From Candidatus Accumulibacter necessarius (lineage in GTDB: Bacteria; Pseudomonadota; Gammaproteobacteria; Burkholderiales; Rhodocyclaceae), in the NCBI GenBank assembly GCA_017302435.1, contig JAFLDL010000040.1, positions 1 through 45,175 of the forward strand: DNA of 45,175 nt, read 5' to 3'. This document shows, one piece after another, positions 29,221 through 38,190 of this stretch (position 1 is the first letter of the stretch; every line of letters starts with the position of its first letter). The position numbers and the translations under genes are program-made. Below the pieces are notes generated by a model, which worked only from the letters and a program-made list of their open reading frames with translations, had not been told where the DNA came from and ran no database searches.

Positions 29221-30018
29221 ATGGAAATCATGACTATCCGTCATTCTGGTGTCAACAGCGCCTTGGCTCTTCTCGCCGCGGCAGTTCTGGTTTGGGCTGC
29301 GCCAGCACGGGCGGCGGAGACGGAGCAGCCAACGGCAGGCGAGGACACCGAGGCCCGGCTGATCGTCGAAAAGGCCGATCAGGTTCGCTTCCCGGTAGAG
29401 GGCTTTCAGGTGGACGTAAGTATCACCAGCATCGGCAGCGGACAAACCACCGACGTCCGCAAGTACCGCGTTCTTTCAAAAGGCAACAGTAACAGCGTCG
29501 TCATGGTCACCGAACCCGCTTCCGAACGTGGCCAGATCATGCTGATGAAGGGACGCGACCTGTGGGTTTTCATGCCGGATGTTTCGCAACCTATCCGGCT
29601 CGCCCTCTCTCAGCGGCTGACCGGCCAGGTCGCCAACGGCGACCTGGCACGAGCCAACTTCGCTGCCGATTACCACCCGAAACTGCTACGGAGTGAAAAG
29701 ATCGGCAGCGACGACTTTCACGTGCTGGAACTGACGGGTGTTGACCGCAGCGTGACCTACCAACGAGTGCTCTACTGGGTCCGGGAGAAGGACTACTGGC
29801 CCTACAAGGCGGAGTTCTATTCGCTCTCCAATCGTCTGCTGAAGACGTGCAAGTACGAGAACTTCAAGACCATGGAGGGCAGAAAGCGTCCCACGCGACT
29901 GGTCATGGAAGACGCGCTGCGTGGTGGTGAACAGTCCGTGCTCGAGTACGCCGGGATGAAGCTGCGCGATCTGCCGGACAAGATATTCACCAAGGATTAT
30001 CTCAAGAAGCTCGACTAG
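29221..30018 (+). CDS. Outer membrane lipoprotein-sorting (LolA-like) protein
   Basis: A 265-residue exported protein of the outer-membrane lipoprotein-sorting family. The signal peptide covers ALALLAAAVLVWAAPARA. The body has the family blocks VMVTEPASERGQIMLMKG, LWVFMPDVSQPIRLALSQRL and VLYWVREKDYWPYKAEFYSL. It is expected in the periplasm, carrying lipid or lipoprotein between an ABC exporter and the outer membrane. Either ATG (29221 or 29230) is possible. It is divergent from the ATPase gene and likely shares its regulatory region. Confidence 0.85.
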   Translation: MEIMTIRHSGVNSALALLAAAVLVWAAPARAAETEQPTAGEDTEARLIVEKADQVRFPVEGFQVDVSITSIGSGQTTDVRKYRVLSKGNSNSVVMVTEPASERGQIMLMKGRDLWVFMPDVSQPIRLALSQRLTGQVANGDLARANFAADYHPKLLRSEKIGSDDFHVLELTGVDRSVTYQRVLYWVREKDYWPYKAEFYSLSNRLLKTCKYENFKTMEGRKRPTRLVMEDALRGGEQSVLEYAGMKLRDLPDKIFTKDYLKKLD

Positions 30019-30483
30019 GAGCGCACCGGTACCGACGCTGCCCGCGCGCTGACGGCAAGCTGCAGGACGGGCACGCTCAGGGGACGGTGCCCGGACTGGC
30101 GGCTGACCACCCTGGCGCCGCCGGGCGCGCGATGTGAGCGCTGACTTCGTAGTACTATGCAAATCTTTGCGCCCGTTAATCGCTGGCGGACTGGTGACTG
30201 GCGCTGCGAATGGGTGTTTCTCTCTAATCTGACAGAACTGACGATGAACCAGGACTATCGAAGGAGCTTCACGGTCTTGCCGGCACTCAGTCTGGACCGA
30301 CCAATTTCGGTTCCGATTCTCCTCGACCGATCCCGGATTATCGGGATTTTGCGCAGCGCTCCCGGACAACAGACAGCTCGCGCCAACGGCCTCCCGCTTG
30401 GCTAGGGAAACCAGCAGACATGCACGGATATTCCCTCTCGCCCGCTGCTACGAGGACCGCGTACAGCCCCTTCCGCCAGCGCG
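30019..30483. other. Intergenic region before the HDOD kinase gene
   Basis: 465 bases without a convincing gene. It holds a GC-rich hairpin just after the upstream gene (CGGGCAC paired with GTGCCCG near 30070-30096) and a second hairpin at 30329-30350. No known riboswitch was recognised. Confidence 0.4.
30329..30350 (+). terminator. Weak rho-independent-terminator-like hairpin
   Basis: ATCCCG pairs with CGGGAT across a six-base loop and is followed by TTTT. It lies about 135 bases upstream of the kinase start, so it could end an upstream transcript or attenuate this one. Confidence 0.3.
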
Positions 30484-32697
30484 ATGTATAGCCTGCCGGA
30501 GCCCGTCCGCCACGCGATAGAGTCCGGACGCGCGCCATCGCCACCGCAGATACTGCTGCGACTGCTGCAACTGGTTGACGATGATGGTACGACCATGGCC
30601 GAGCTCGCCAAGCTGGTTGAGCAAGACCCCGGCTTGTGTACCAGGGTCCTCACCGCCGCCAATTCATCCGCAATCCGACGTGGCAACCAGTTCCGCAGTA
30701 TCGAGAGCTGCCTCACTGCGCTCGGTACCCGTCTGGTTCGATCGATTGCTACCTGCCTATCGGTTCAGAGCCTATTCGATGAGCGCTCAGCCACGCGGGC
30801 AGTTGATCTTTCAGGGTTCTGGACCCACTCGCTGCTGGTCGCCGAGCTGTCCCGAAGCCTGGCTACAGCAATCGGCTATCAGCGACCGGACGAAGCCTAT
30901 CTGGCCGGCCTTTTGCATGATGTCGGCGAACTGATTCTGCTCTCCGCCCTGGGCGAGCCATATCTGAAGCTGCTCGCCACCTCTAGCAGCGAAACCACGC
31001 TATCGGAACTGGAAGTGGCGCAACTGGGTGTTCACCATGGCGAGATTGGTACCTGGCTGGCGGATCAGTGGCAACTTGACTCGCCGTTTGCTGACGGCAT
31101 CCTTTTCCACCACCTGCCGGCCGAGCAGATCGTGACCGCCGCCCAACTCGCACAGGTGGTATGGATGGCGCACGCGCTCGCCGGTTGCGACGAGGTGCCC
31201 GAGGAGTTGGGAAGGCTCGCCGACCAGATGTTTGGTGACTCCGGTAGCAGTCGGCTGCGTGGGCTGAGCAACCAGGCCGGACAGCGCATGTGCATGGTTG
31301 CCGACGCCATCGGCATTGCCCCCCAGGAGAAGACAGCCTGTGGCAGCGCTGTCGGCCTGCCGCGGGTACTCAACGTGCGAACCCGCTCGCAGCCCGATGC
31401 CACCGGCCAGATCGCCAGCCTGATCGGTCACAAAGCCCTGCTGCAACCCTTGCAGGATGAACTTCTGGCGCTCGAGACCAATGCCGAGGTGCTGCTGGCC
31501 CTGCGTGAATCAGCACGCATCCTGTTTGAGCTGAACCGCCTCGCCTTTCTGCTCTGTGATCCGGTCGATGGCCGACTGACCGGCAAGGGCCTCACCGGGC
31601 AGGCAGCCATTTTTGGCCAGGTCAGCATCCTTCCCGAGGCGCATCGAAGCCTGGCCACGGCGGCAGCGATCAGCAAGCAGATCTGCTCTTCCTATGACCA
31701 CGAGCCAGCCCTCGCGAAGTCCCTCATGGACATCCAGTTTGCCAGAGCCTTTGCCAGCAACGGCCTGCTGTGTATCCCGATGATCGCCCACGGACAAGCG
31801 GTCGGCGTCATTGTCGTCGGGCTGAGTGCCAGCCAGTACGCGCACCTTTCCCGCCGCCTGCCATGCCTGGCCAACTTCGGACGGATTGCGGGCCTGAGCC
31901 TGGACAACTGGCGCGAAGCCCGGGAGTCTCGCGTACAGACTGCCGAGGCGGCATCAGCGCGCTTTACGCGCCAGGCAAGGCGAATGGTTCACGAAGCGGG
32001 AAACCCGCTGACAATCATCAAAGGCTATCTTCGAATACTGGACAGCAAGCTGCCGCAGGAAGCCGATGTTCGCCACGAACTGAACGTGCTTACGGAAGAG
32101 ATCGAACGTGTTGCGAGCATTGTCCGGCGCATGAGCGATATGCCCGCGCATGCGGTTGATGAGCAGATCGTCGACATCTCAGACTTGGTGCGCGAACTGT
32201 TGCTGCTCTATCGCGAGACGCTCTTCGATTCCAAGGGCATAGCCGTGGAAGTAATCCTGCCCAGGGAAGCGATCGGAATTGCCTGCGATCGCGACAGCAC
32301 CAAGCAGATCCTCCTCAACCTGTGGAAGAACGCCTCTGAAGCGCTTGCCGGCGGACAACACTTCCGACTCACCCTGACCGACGGCATCCGCCACCAAGGG
32401 CGGCATTTCGCCGAACTGAGAATCGACGACAACGGGCCAGGCATGAACGAAGCTGCGATAAGCGCCTTGTATCGACCGGACCATGGTCGCATTGGCAGCG
32501 CCCGCGGCATCGGCCTGTCAGTCGTCGGCGCACTGGCACAACGACTGGGAATTCCGGTCACTTGTCGGAGCAAACCAGGCGTGGGAACAATGATTTCCTT
32601 ACTGTTGCCGGCAGCGAACCAGACAGAGCCCCGGGGCAGCAACGAAAGAATACTACGCTCAGAGACGATGTCGTCATCGGACACCTGCCAGGAGTAG
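30484..32697 (+). CDS. HDOD-GAF-histidine kinase hybrid sensor
   Basis: A 737-residue cytoplasmic protein with no membrane segment. Residues 15-215 are an HDOD domain (LAKLVEQDPGLCTRVLTAAN, AGLLHDVGELILL). Residues 330-480 are GAF-like (ARILFELNRLAFLLCDP, LCIPMIAHGQAVGVIVVGL). The kinase core has the phospho-acceptor H503 in VHEAGNPLTIIKGYL, N-box NLWKNASEAL, DDNGPGM and ARGIGLSVVGAL. All catalytic boxes are present. The next gene (receiver-PAS-GGDEF-EAL) starts two bases after its stop. The signal is unknown. The ATG at 30484 is supported by the MYSLPEPVRHAIESG start of the HDOD helix bundle; an earlier start is not excluded. Confidence 0.85.
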   Translation: MYSLPEPVRHAIESGRAPSPPQILLRLLQLVDDDGTTMAELAKLVEQDPGLCTRVLTAANSSAIRRGNQFRSIESCLTALGTRLVRSIATCLSVQSLFDERSATRAVDLSGFWTHSLLVAELSRSLATAIGYQRPDEAYLAGLLHDVGELILLSALGEPYLKLLATSSSETTLSELEVAQLGVHHGEIGTWLADQWQLDSPFADGILFHHLPAEQIVTAAQLAQVVWMAHALAGCDEVPEELGRLADQMFGDSGSSRLRGLSNQAGQRMCMVADAIGIAPQEKTACGSAVGLPRVLNVRTRSQPDATGQIASLIGHKALLQPLQDELLALETNAEVLLALRESARILFELNRLAFLLCDPVDGRLTGKGLTGQAAIFGQVSILPEAHRSLATAAAISKQICSSYDHEPALAKSLMDIQFARAFASNGLLCIPMIAHGQAVGVIVVGLSASQYAHLSRRLPCLANFGRIAGLSLDNWREARESRVQTAEAASARFTRQARRMVHEAGNPLTIIKGYLRILDSKLPQEADVRHELNVLTEEIERVASIVRRMSDMPAHAVDEQIVDISDLVRELLLLYRETLFDSKGIAVEVILPREAIGIACDRDSTKQILLNLWKNASEALAGGQHFRLTLTDGIRHQGRHFAELRIDDNGPGMNEAAISALYRPDHGRIGSARGIGLSVVGALAQRLGIPVTCRSKPGVGTMISLLLPAANQTEPRGSNERILRSETMSSSDTCQE

Positions 32698-32699
32698 CG

Positions 32700-34901
32700 A
32701 TGAAAGCCATAGCCGACGTTGATTTTTCGCCGCAGATTCCGGACATCCAGCAAACCAGCAGCAGCATCCTGATCGTCGACGACGAGGAGCGAATCAGGGC
32801 CGTCTATCGGCAACTTCTCACTGCCGAAGGCCGGCGTATCGAAGAATGCGGTACCGGTTGCGAAGCCCAGCGTCGCCTTGACCGCCGCGATGTGGACGTC
32901 CTCATCCTTGATCTCAATCTACCCGACATCAATGGGCTTGAAGTCATGCAATGGATGGTTGACAAGCATGTGCCGACGGCCGTCGTCGTATTCAGCGGAG
33001 ACGACTCCATCGACTCTGCAATCCGCGCCCTTCGTCACGGCGCCTTCGAATTCATCCGCAAACATGGCGACCCTGGAGAACTGATCGATACCGTGGCCCG
33101 CGTGCTGCGCCGTCGGCAGATCGAGCGGGAGCATGCACTGATGACGGTCCGACTCGAACACTCTGAACGCTTGCATCGCTTCCTGGTGGAGCGGTCCCCG
33201 GACATCATCTACACGCTGGACCGGAACGGCTCCTTCATTTTCGTCAACGGCCGCGTTGAGGCGCTGCTTGGCTACACGCCGGCCGAACTCCTCGGCAAGC
33301 ACTACTCGGTCGTCGTTCATCCAGATGACCTGGAGCACGCTCGTTTTGCCTTCAACGAGCGCCGTATCGGCGATCGGGCAAGCACCAACGTTGAAGTGCG
33401 CCTGCAGACGAAAACCCAGGGCGTTCGCCACTTTGAGAACCGGACGATCGTCACCATCCTCAGTGCCCAAGGCCTGTATACCGCAGAGGAAGGGCCCGCC
33501 AACCTGCATTTCATGGGCACTTCCGGCGTCGCGCGAGACATCACCGACCGGAAGAAAGCCGAGGAAACAATTGCTTTTCAGGCCTTTCATGACCTGCTCA
33601 CCGGTCTCCCCAACCGCATCCTGTTCAAGGATCGCCTGGGAGTTGCCCTGACACAGGCGAAGAGGAAAGGCAAGCGGGTCGGCGTCATGTTCATCGACAT
33701 CGATCGCTTCAAGCTGGTCAATGACACCTATGGCCATCACGAAGGTGATGAGTTGCTCAAGTGCTTTGCCCAGCGGGCCCGCAGTTGCCTGCGTTCCGGC
33801 GACACGCTCGCGCGCCAGGGCGGTGACGAGTTCACCGTCCTGTTGCCCGATCTTGGCGCTGGCGAAGATGCCGGGGTAATCGCTGCCAAGATGCTGGCTG
33901 AACTCAAGAGGCCCTTCAAGATCGCCGGCCTCGACTTCTTTACCACCGTCAGCATCGGGATCTCGCTCTACCCGGACAACGGCAAGACCCCGGAGGTTCT
34001 CCTCCGCAACGCGGATATCGCCATGTACCAGATCAAGGGTCAGGGAAAGAACGGCTATCTCCAGTACATGCCGGAGATGCATAGCGGCCACAGCATGCGC
34101 ATCACGCTGGAGAGCGATCTGCGTAACGCGTTGAAACGTGGCGATCAGTTTGAACTGTATTATCAGCCGCAGATTGACTTTAGCCAGCGGCGGACGATAG
34201 GCATGGAAGCACTGATCCGCTGGCATCACCCAATACATGGGTTGATGACGCCGGACGCCTTCATTCCACTGGCCGAAGAAACCGGAATGATCGTCGACCT
34301 GGGCGAATGGGTGGTTGACCAGGCTCTGCGTCAGTTGGCATGCTGGCGGCACCAGGGATTCACCGGTCTGCAACTGGCCATCAACCTCTCACCGAAAGAA
34401 TTTGAACGCGAAGACCTGCCCGAACGACTCCTTCAGCGAGTGGACGCCTACGCCATCCCGGCAGCAGCAGTCGATATTGAAATTACCGAAAACCTCCTGA
34501 TGAAGGATGCCGAGAAGAACATAAGCATGGTCAAGCAACTGCGCAACGGCGGGCTGCGGGTCTCGATCGACGATTTCGGCACGCGCTATTCTTCACTCAA
34601 CTATCTGCGCCGTTTCCCGATCAACAGCATCAAGATCGACCAGTCCTTCGTTCGCGATCTGAACCCCATGAATCACAGCTCGACCTCGATCATTCACGCC
34701 ATTTCCTGTATTGCTCACAGCTTCGGTTTGCGCATCCTGGCCGAGGGCGTGGAAACCGAGGCCCAGAGGCAGTTGCTGAGCGAGCTTGCCTGTAACGACA
34801 TGCAGGGTTTCCTGTTCAGCCAGCCACTGTCCGCTGCCGAGTTCGAGCATTTTCTGAACGCTAGCGCTTTTCCGTGCCGCGCTCAACTGCCGGCCTGCTA
34901 G
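32700..34901 (+). CDS. Response regulator with PAS, GGDEF and EAL domains
   Basis: A 733-residue cyclic-di-GMP protein. Residues 20-135 are a receiver (ILIVDDEERI; acceptor D71 in LILDLNLPDING). Residues 155-290 are a PAS domain (VERSPDIIYTLDRNGSFIFV, LGYTPAELLGKH). The diguanylate cyclase part has an intact RQGGDEFTVLL. The phosphodiesterase part has GMEALIRWHHP, INLSPKEF, ITENLLMKD, IDDFGTRYSSL, IKIDQSF, AEGVETEAQ and QGFLFS, so all catalytic positions are present (only DDFGTG reads DDFGTR). Either activity is possible. It is very probably the partner of the HDOD kinase just upstream. A GGAG lies five bases before the ATG. Confidence 0.9.
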   Translation: MKAIADVDFSPQIPDIQQTSSSILIVDDEERIRAVYRQLLTAEGRRIEECGTGCEAQRRLDRRDVDVLILDLNLPDINGLEVMQWMVDKHVPTAVVVFSGDDSIDSAIRALRHGAFEFIRKHGDPGELIDTVARVLRRRQIEREHALMTVRLEHSERLHRFLVERSPDIIYTLDRNGSFIFVNGRVEALLGYTPAELLGKHYSVVVHPDDLEHARFAFNERRIGDRASTNVEVRLQTKTQGVRHFENRTIVTILSAQGLYTAEEGPANLHFMGTSGVARDITDRKKAEETIAFQAFHDLLTGLPNRILFKDRLGVALTQAKRKGKRVGVMFIDIDRFKLVNDTYGHHEGDELLKCFAQRARSCLRSGDTLARQGGDEFTVLLPDLGAGEDAGVIAAKMLAELKRPFKIAGLDFFTTVSIGISLYPDNGKTPEVLLRNADIAMYQIKGQGKNGYLQYMPEMHSGHSMRITLESDLRNALKRGDQFELYYQPQIDFSQRRTIGMEALIRWHHPIHGLMTPDAFIPLAEETGMIVDLGEWVVDQALRQLACWRHQGFTGLQLAINLSPKEFEREDLPERLLQRVDAYAIPAAAVDIEITENLLMKDAEKNISMVKQLRNGGLRVSIDDFGTRYSSLNYLRRFPINSIKIDQSFVRDLNPMNHSSTSIIHAISCIAHSFGLRILAEGVETEAQRQLLSELACNDMQGFLFSQPLSAAEFEHFLNASAFPCRAQLPAC

Positions 34902-35096
34902 CCGCGCAAGATGTTCAGGAGGCTCTGCATTAGTTGATCGGCCAGCGCCGAGTCGTCCCGTCAACTCGTACGGCAGACTTGAGAACGGCTGTCCCTGCTG
35001 AACTTAGGACGTGTAATAGTGACCAAGAGACACTGACGAAAGCAACCGACGCTTCTCGACAGATCGCTCCCATTTTAATCGTGACAAGGAATCGAC

Positions 35097-35600
35097 ATGA
35101 CAGGCACAGTAACGCTCGGTGGCAAACCTTTTCAGCTCAGTGGCAGCTTCCCGCAGCAAGGCCAGACAGCGCCGGCCTTCGTGCTAGTCGGGAAGGATCT
35201 TGCCGACGTTCCCCTCAGCAGCTTTGCCGGCCAGAACAAGATCCTGAACATCTTTCCGAGCATCGACACGCCGACCTGTGCCACCTCGGTGCGCAAGTTC
35301 AACCAGAAGGCGAGCGAGTTGCCCAATACCGTGGTGCTCTGCATATCCGCCGACCTGCCTTTCGCGCAGAGCCGCTTCTGCGGTGCCGAGGGCCTGGAGA
35401 AGGTGATCACGCTGTCCACCATGCGCGGCCATGATTTTCTCAAAGCCTACGGCGTTGCGCTGAGCAATGGTCCGCTGGCCGGCCTGGCCGCACGCGCAGT
35501 GGTCGTGCTCGACCGTGACGATCGCGTGCTGCACAGCCAACTGGTTGCGGAAATCAAGGACGAGCCCGACTACGACGCCGCGCTGCAGGCAATCGCCTGA
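35097..35600 (+). CDS. tpx: Thiol peroxidase Tpx (atypical 2-Cys peroxiredoxin)
   Basis: A 167-residue periplasm- or cytoplasm-located peroxidase that reduces hydroperoxides with thioredoxin. The peroxidatic cysteine is C61 ([14 protein letters not shown]) and the resolving cysteine is C95 (RFCGAEGL), the Tpx spacing. [14 protein letters not shown] and LPFAQSRFC are family signatures. Preceded by a 195-base region with no gene. AAGGAA precedes the ATG. Confidence 0.95.
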   Translation: MTGTVTLGGKPFQLSGSFPQQGQTAPAFVLVGKDLADVPLSSFAGQNKILNIFPSIDTPTCATSVRKFNQKASELPNTVVLCISADLPFAQSRFCGAEGLEKVITLSTMRGHDFLKAYGVALSNGPLAGLAARAVVVLDRDDRVLHSQLVAEIKDEPDYDAALQAIA

Positions 35601-35617
35601 GCGCATGAAGGAGGCGA

Positions 35618-36499
35618 ATGTCCGAGTCCACCGGTACGGAAGCGACCAACCAACGCCAAGGCATCCAGTCGATCGAGGTTGGCAACAGGCTGCTGCGGGC
35701 CTTGGCTACGAACGGACGCTCGATGGTATTGCGCGACCTTGCCCGCAACGCCGGCATGCCGGCCGCCAAGGCTCGTCGTTACCTGGTCAGCTTCATGCGC
35801 ATGGGACTCGTCGAACAGGATGCAAATACCGGGCGCTACGATCTCGGCGAGTTTGCGCTCGAACTGGGGCTGGCGAGTCTGGCGCGACTGGATCCGGTGC
35901 GGCTGGCGGGGCCGGTGCTCGACGACCTCTGCGAGCACATCGGTGAGACGGTAGCGCTCGCGATGTGGGGAAATCGCGGCGCAACCTGTGTGCGTTGGGT
36001 CGAGGCCGGCGGCCCGGTGACCGTCACATTGCGCACCGGTGTAGTCCTGCCGCTGACCGCCTCGGCTACCGGGCTGGCCTTCGCCGCTTTCTACCGCTCG
36101 CCCTATCTCAGGAAAATGCTCGACGCCGAGGTGCAGGCAACGGCCGCGGCAAGGAATACTACGCCCGCGGCGGTGCTCACCATGCTCGCGGTGCAACTCG
36201 ACGAAATTCGCCGGCATGGCATTGCGCGGGCTTCGGGTAGCGTGACACCGGGGATCAACGGTTTCAGTTCCCCGGTCTTCGATCACACCGGTCGGATGGT
36301 CGCTGCGATCACCTCGCTGGGCATCATCGGAAGCTTCAACCTGGATTGGGACAGTCCGATGGCACTACGCACCAGGGAAGCCGCGGCAAAACTTTCCCGG
36401 CGACTGGGTCATGGCAGCGTCGAGGCCATTGCCGGCGATGAGCCATCTCCCGCCGCGACTGCGAGTCCCGAAACCGCTGTCGATGTTGCCGCTTCCTGA
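35618..36499 (+). CDS. IclR-family transcriptional regulator
   Basis: A 293-residue regulator. The N-terminal winged helix has IEVGNRLLRALATNGRSMVL, DLARNAGMPAAKARRYLVSF and MGLVEQDANTGRYDLGEFAL. The C-terminal effector domain has AGPVLDDLCEHIGETVALAM, then LRTGVVLPLTASATGLAF and GINGFSSPVFDHTGRMVAAI. The effector and target genes are unknown. It starts 17 bases after tpx with AGGAGGCGA upstream, suggesting one operon. The C-terminal 40 residues are Ala/Pro/Ser-rich. Confidence 0.9.
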   Translation: MSESTGTEATNQRQGIQSIEVGNRLLRALATNGRSMVLRDLARNAGMPAAKARRYLVSFMRMGLVEQDANTGRYDLGEFALELGLASLARLDPVRLAGPVLDDLCEHIGETVALAMWGNRGATCVRWVEAGGPVTVTLRTGVVLPLTASATGLAFAAFYRSPYLRKMLDAEVQATAAARNTTPAAVLTMLAVQLDEIRRHGIARASGSVTPGINGFSSPVFDHTGRMVAAITSLGIIGSFNLDWDSPMALRTREAAAKLSRRLGHGSVEAIAGDEPSPAATASPETAVDVAAS

Positions 36500-36749
36500 C
36501 TGCCGCCCAGCTTGCGGCGCCTGCTGCATAGCACCCTCGATCACCACACCGATGCCTGGCCACCCCCAGGGCAAGCTGGCTGGACAACGCTGCGCCAATC
36601 TGACCGACGACCAGCGCTGCTGCCTGTGGGGATGCCCCGAGCGGCCGGCATGCTGCGCCGGGCTGCAGCCGTCGGGTGAAATGTGCGGTCAGGATCGGGA
36701 CCAGGCGATCGCCTGGCTATCGGCGCTGGAGCAGGCAACCCGACCCTGA
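36483..36749 (+). CDS. YkgJ-family cysteine cluster protein
   Basis: An 88-residue protein with eleven cysteines: C7, C11, C14, C15 (CRPACGACC), C37, C46, C47, C51, C57, C58 and C68. The N-terminal CxxxCxxCC, the GxxC segment and the following QRCCLWGCPE resemble the YkgJ family, thought to bind a metal ion or cluster. The ATG overlaps the last codons of the iclR-type gene (17 bases), out of frame. Function is unknown. Confidence 0.7.
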   Translation: MLPLPDCRPACGACCIAPSITTPMPGHPQGKLAGQRCANLTDDQRCCLWGCPERPACCAGLQPSGEMCGQDRDQAIAWLSALEQATRP

Positions 36750-36783
36750 GTGGTAGAATGCCGCTTTTTGCGGAAAGTCTGCC

Positions 36784-37608
36784 GTGGACCTGCTGCTCTT
36801 GCTGAAAGCCCTGATTCTCGGCATCGTTGAAGGCGTCACCGAGTTCCTGCCGGTGTCTTCCACCGGCCACCTGATCCTGGCCGGCGATTTGCTCGATTTC
36901 AACGACGAGCGCGGCAAGCTGTTCGAGATCGTCATCCAGTCGGGCGCGATGCTCGCCGTCTGCTGGGAATATCGGGCCAAAATCACTCAGGTGCTGCTTG
37001 GCCTGCCGAACGATCGTGCCGCGCAGCGCTTTGCGCTCAACGTGCTGGTCGCCTTCCTGCCGCTGGCGATCATCGGACTCCTGTTCGGCAAGGCGATCAA
37101 GGCCTACCTGTTCAACGCGCCGGTAGTGGCGACAGCGTTTATCGCCGGGGGCCTGATCATTCTGTGGGCCGAACGCCGTGAGCATCGCATCCGTGTCGAG
37201 TCGATCGACGACCTGTCGCTGACGGACGCCATCAAGCTCGGTTTTGCGCAGGCGCTGGCCCTGATTCCGGGCACCTCGCGCTCGGGAGCAACGATCATCG
37301 GCGGCCTCCTTTTCGGGCTGTCGCGTCGTGCGGCAACCGAGTTTTCCTTCTTTCTGGCCATGCCGACGCTGATCGGCGCCAGCATCTACCAGCTCTACAA
37401 GGAACGTGCACTGCTTTCCTTCGACGACGTCGGGATGTGGGTGATTGGTTTCGCCGCCTCGTTTATCTCGGCTTTCTGGGCGGTGCGCGGGCTGCTGCGT
37501 TACATCAGCACGCACGACTTCTCGATTTTTGCCTGGTATCGCATCGCTTTCGGCATCGTCGTGCTGGTGACCTGGCATCTCGACGTGATTTCCTGGAGCA
37601 GTGGCTGA
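36784..37608 (+). CDS. uppP: Undecaprenyl-diphosphatase UppP (BacA type)
   Basis: A 274-residue membrane phosphatase recycling undecaprenyl pyrophosphate for cell-wall synthesis. Signatures are [19 protein letters not shown] and [15 protein letters not shown]. About eight hydrophobic segments. The start is GTG at 36784, as no ATG fits the conserved N-terminus. A TAGAAT -10-like element lies at 36754-36759. Confidence 0.94.
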   Translation: MDLLLLLKALILGIVEGVTEFLPVSSTGHLILAGDLLDFNDERGKLFEIVIQSGAMLAVCWEYRAKITQVLLGLPNDRAAQRFALNVLVAFLPLAIIGLLFGKAIKAYLFNAPVVATAFIAGGLIILWAERREHRIRVESIDDLSLTDAIKLGFAQALALIPGTSRSGATIIGGLLFGLSRRAATEFSFFLAMPTLIGASIYQLYKERALLSFDDVGMWVIGFAASFISAFWAVRGLLRYISTHDFSIFAWYRIAFGIVVLVTWHLDVISWSSG

Positions 37609-38182
37609 AGTGGCAGCTCCGCGGATTCTCTACTTGCACGGTTTCTGCTCGTCACCGGCATCCTGGAAGGCGCGGCTGCTCGGCGAGCACTTGGGCACCG
37701 CTGGCCTTGGCGACCGCTTCGCATGCCCACTCTTGTCACCCGTGCCCTTGGCAGCCATCGCCACCGCCGAAGCTCTGCTGGCCAGCAGGGAGGCGCCGAC
37801 AACACTGGTCGGCAGCTCGCTCGGCGGCTATTACGCCAGTTGGCTGGCCGAGAAACACGACCTGCGTGCCGTCCTGATCAACCCGGCGGTAATGGCGCCA
37901 GTCCTGCTTGCTGGACTCGTCGGGACTCACACCAACTTCCACACCGGCGAGACCTTCGAGTTCACTCGCGAGCACGTCGAACAGCTGTGCGCGCTCGAGA
38001 CGCCCGCCATCACGCCCTCGCGCTACCTGCTGCTCGTCGAGACCGGCGACGAAGTGCTTGACTATCGTCAGGCCGTCGCGCGCTATGCCGGCAGCCGCCA
38101 AAGCATCCTCCAGGGCGGCGATCACAGCTTCACGCGCTTCCCTGATCTGATACCGCAAATCATTGAATTCTGTGGGTTATAA
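37601..38182 (+). CDS. YqiA-type alpha/beta hydrolase
   Basis: A 193-residue esterase-like protein. [16 protein letters not shown] is the oxyanion strand region. The nucleophile elbow is GSSLGGYYA (S73), the acid lies in [12 protein letters not shown], and the catalytic histidine is in GGDHSFTRF. It resembles YqiA, an acyl-CoA or palmitoyl thioesterase-like enzyme in E. coli. The GTG at 37601 overlaps the uppP end by eight bases; a GTG at 37610 is also possible. Confidence 0.85.
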   Translation: MAEVAAPRILYLHGFCSSPASWKARLLGEHLGTAGLGDRFACPLLSPVPLAAIATAEALLASREAPTTLVGSSLGGYYASWLAEKHDLRAVLINPAVMAPVLLAGLVGTHTNFHTGETFEFTREHVEQLCALETPAITPSRYLLLVETGDEVLDYRQAVARYAGSRQSILQGGDHSFTRFPDLIPQIIEFCGL

Positions 38183-38183
38183 T
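38178..38183 (+). promoter_or_regulatory. -10 element immediately upstream of the RNase gene
   Basis: TATAAT ends eight bases before the ATG at 38191, with no clear -35 and no ribosome-binding site in between. If used, the transcript would be leaderless or nearly so. Confidence 0.4.
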
Positions 38184-38190
38184 CGGCGCG

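Noticed and set aside
30157-30405. 82-codon frame upstream of the HDOD kinase
   Set aside because: No ribosome-binding site, unusual composition, and it spans the terminator-like hairpin.
32919-34373. 484-codon minus-strand frame opposite the GGDEF-EAL gene
   Set aside because: Antisense shadow without domain features. The plus-strand protein has all catalytic motifs.
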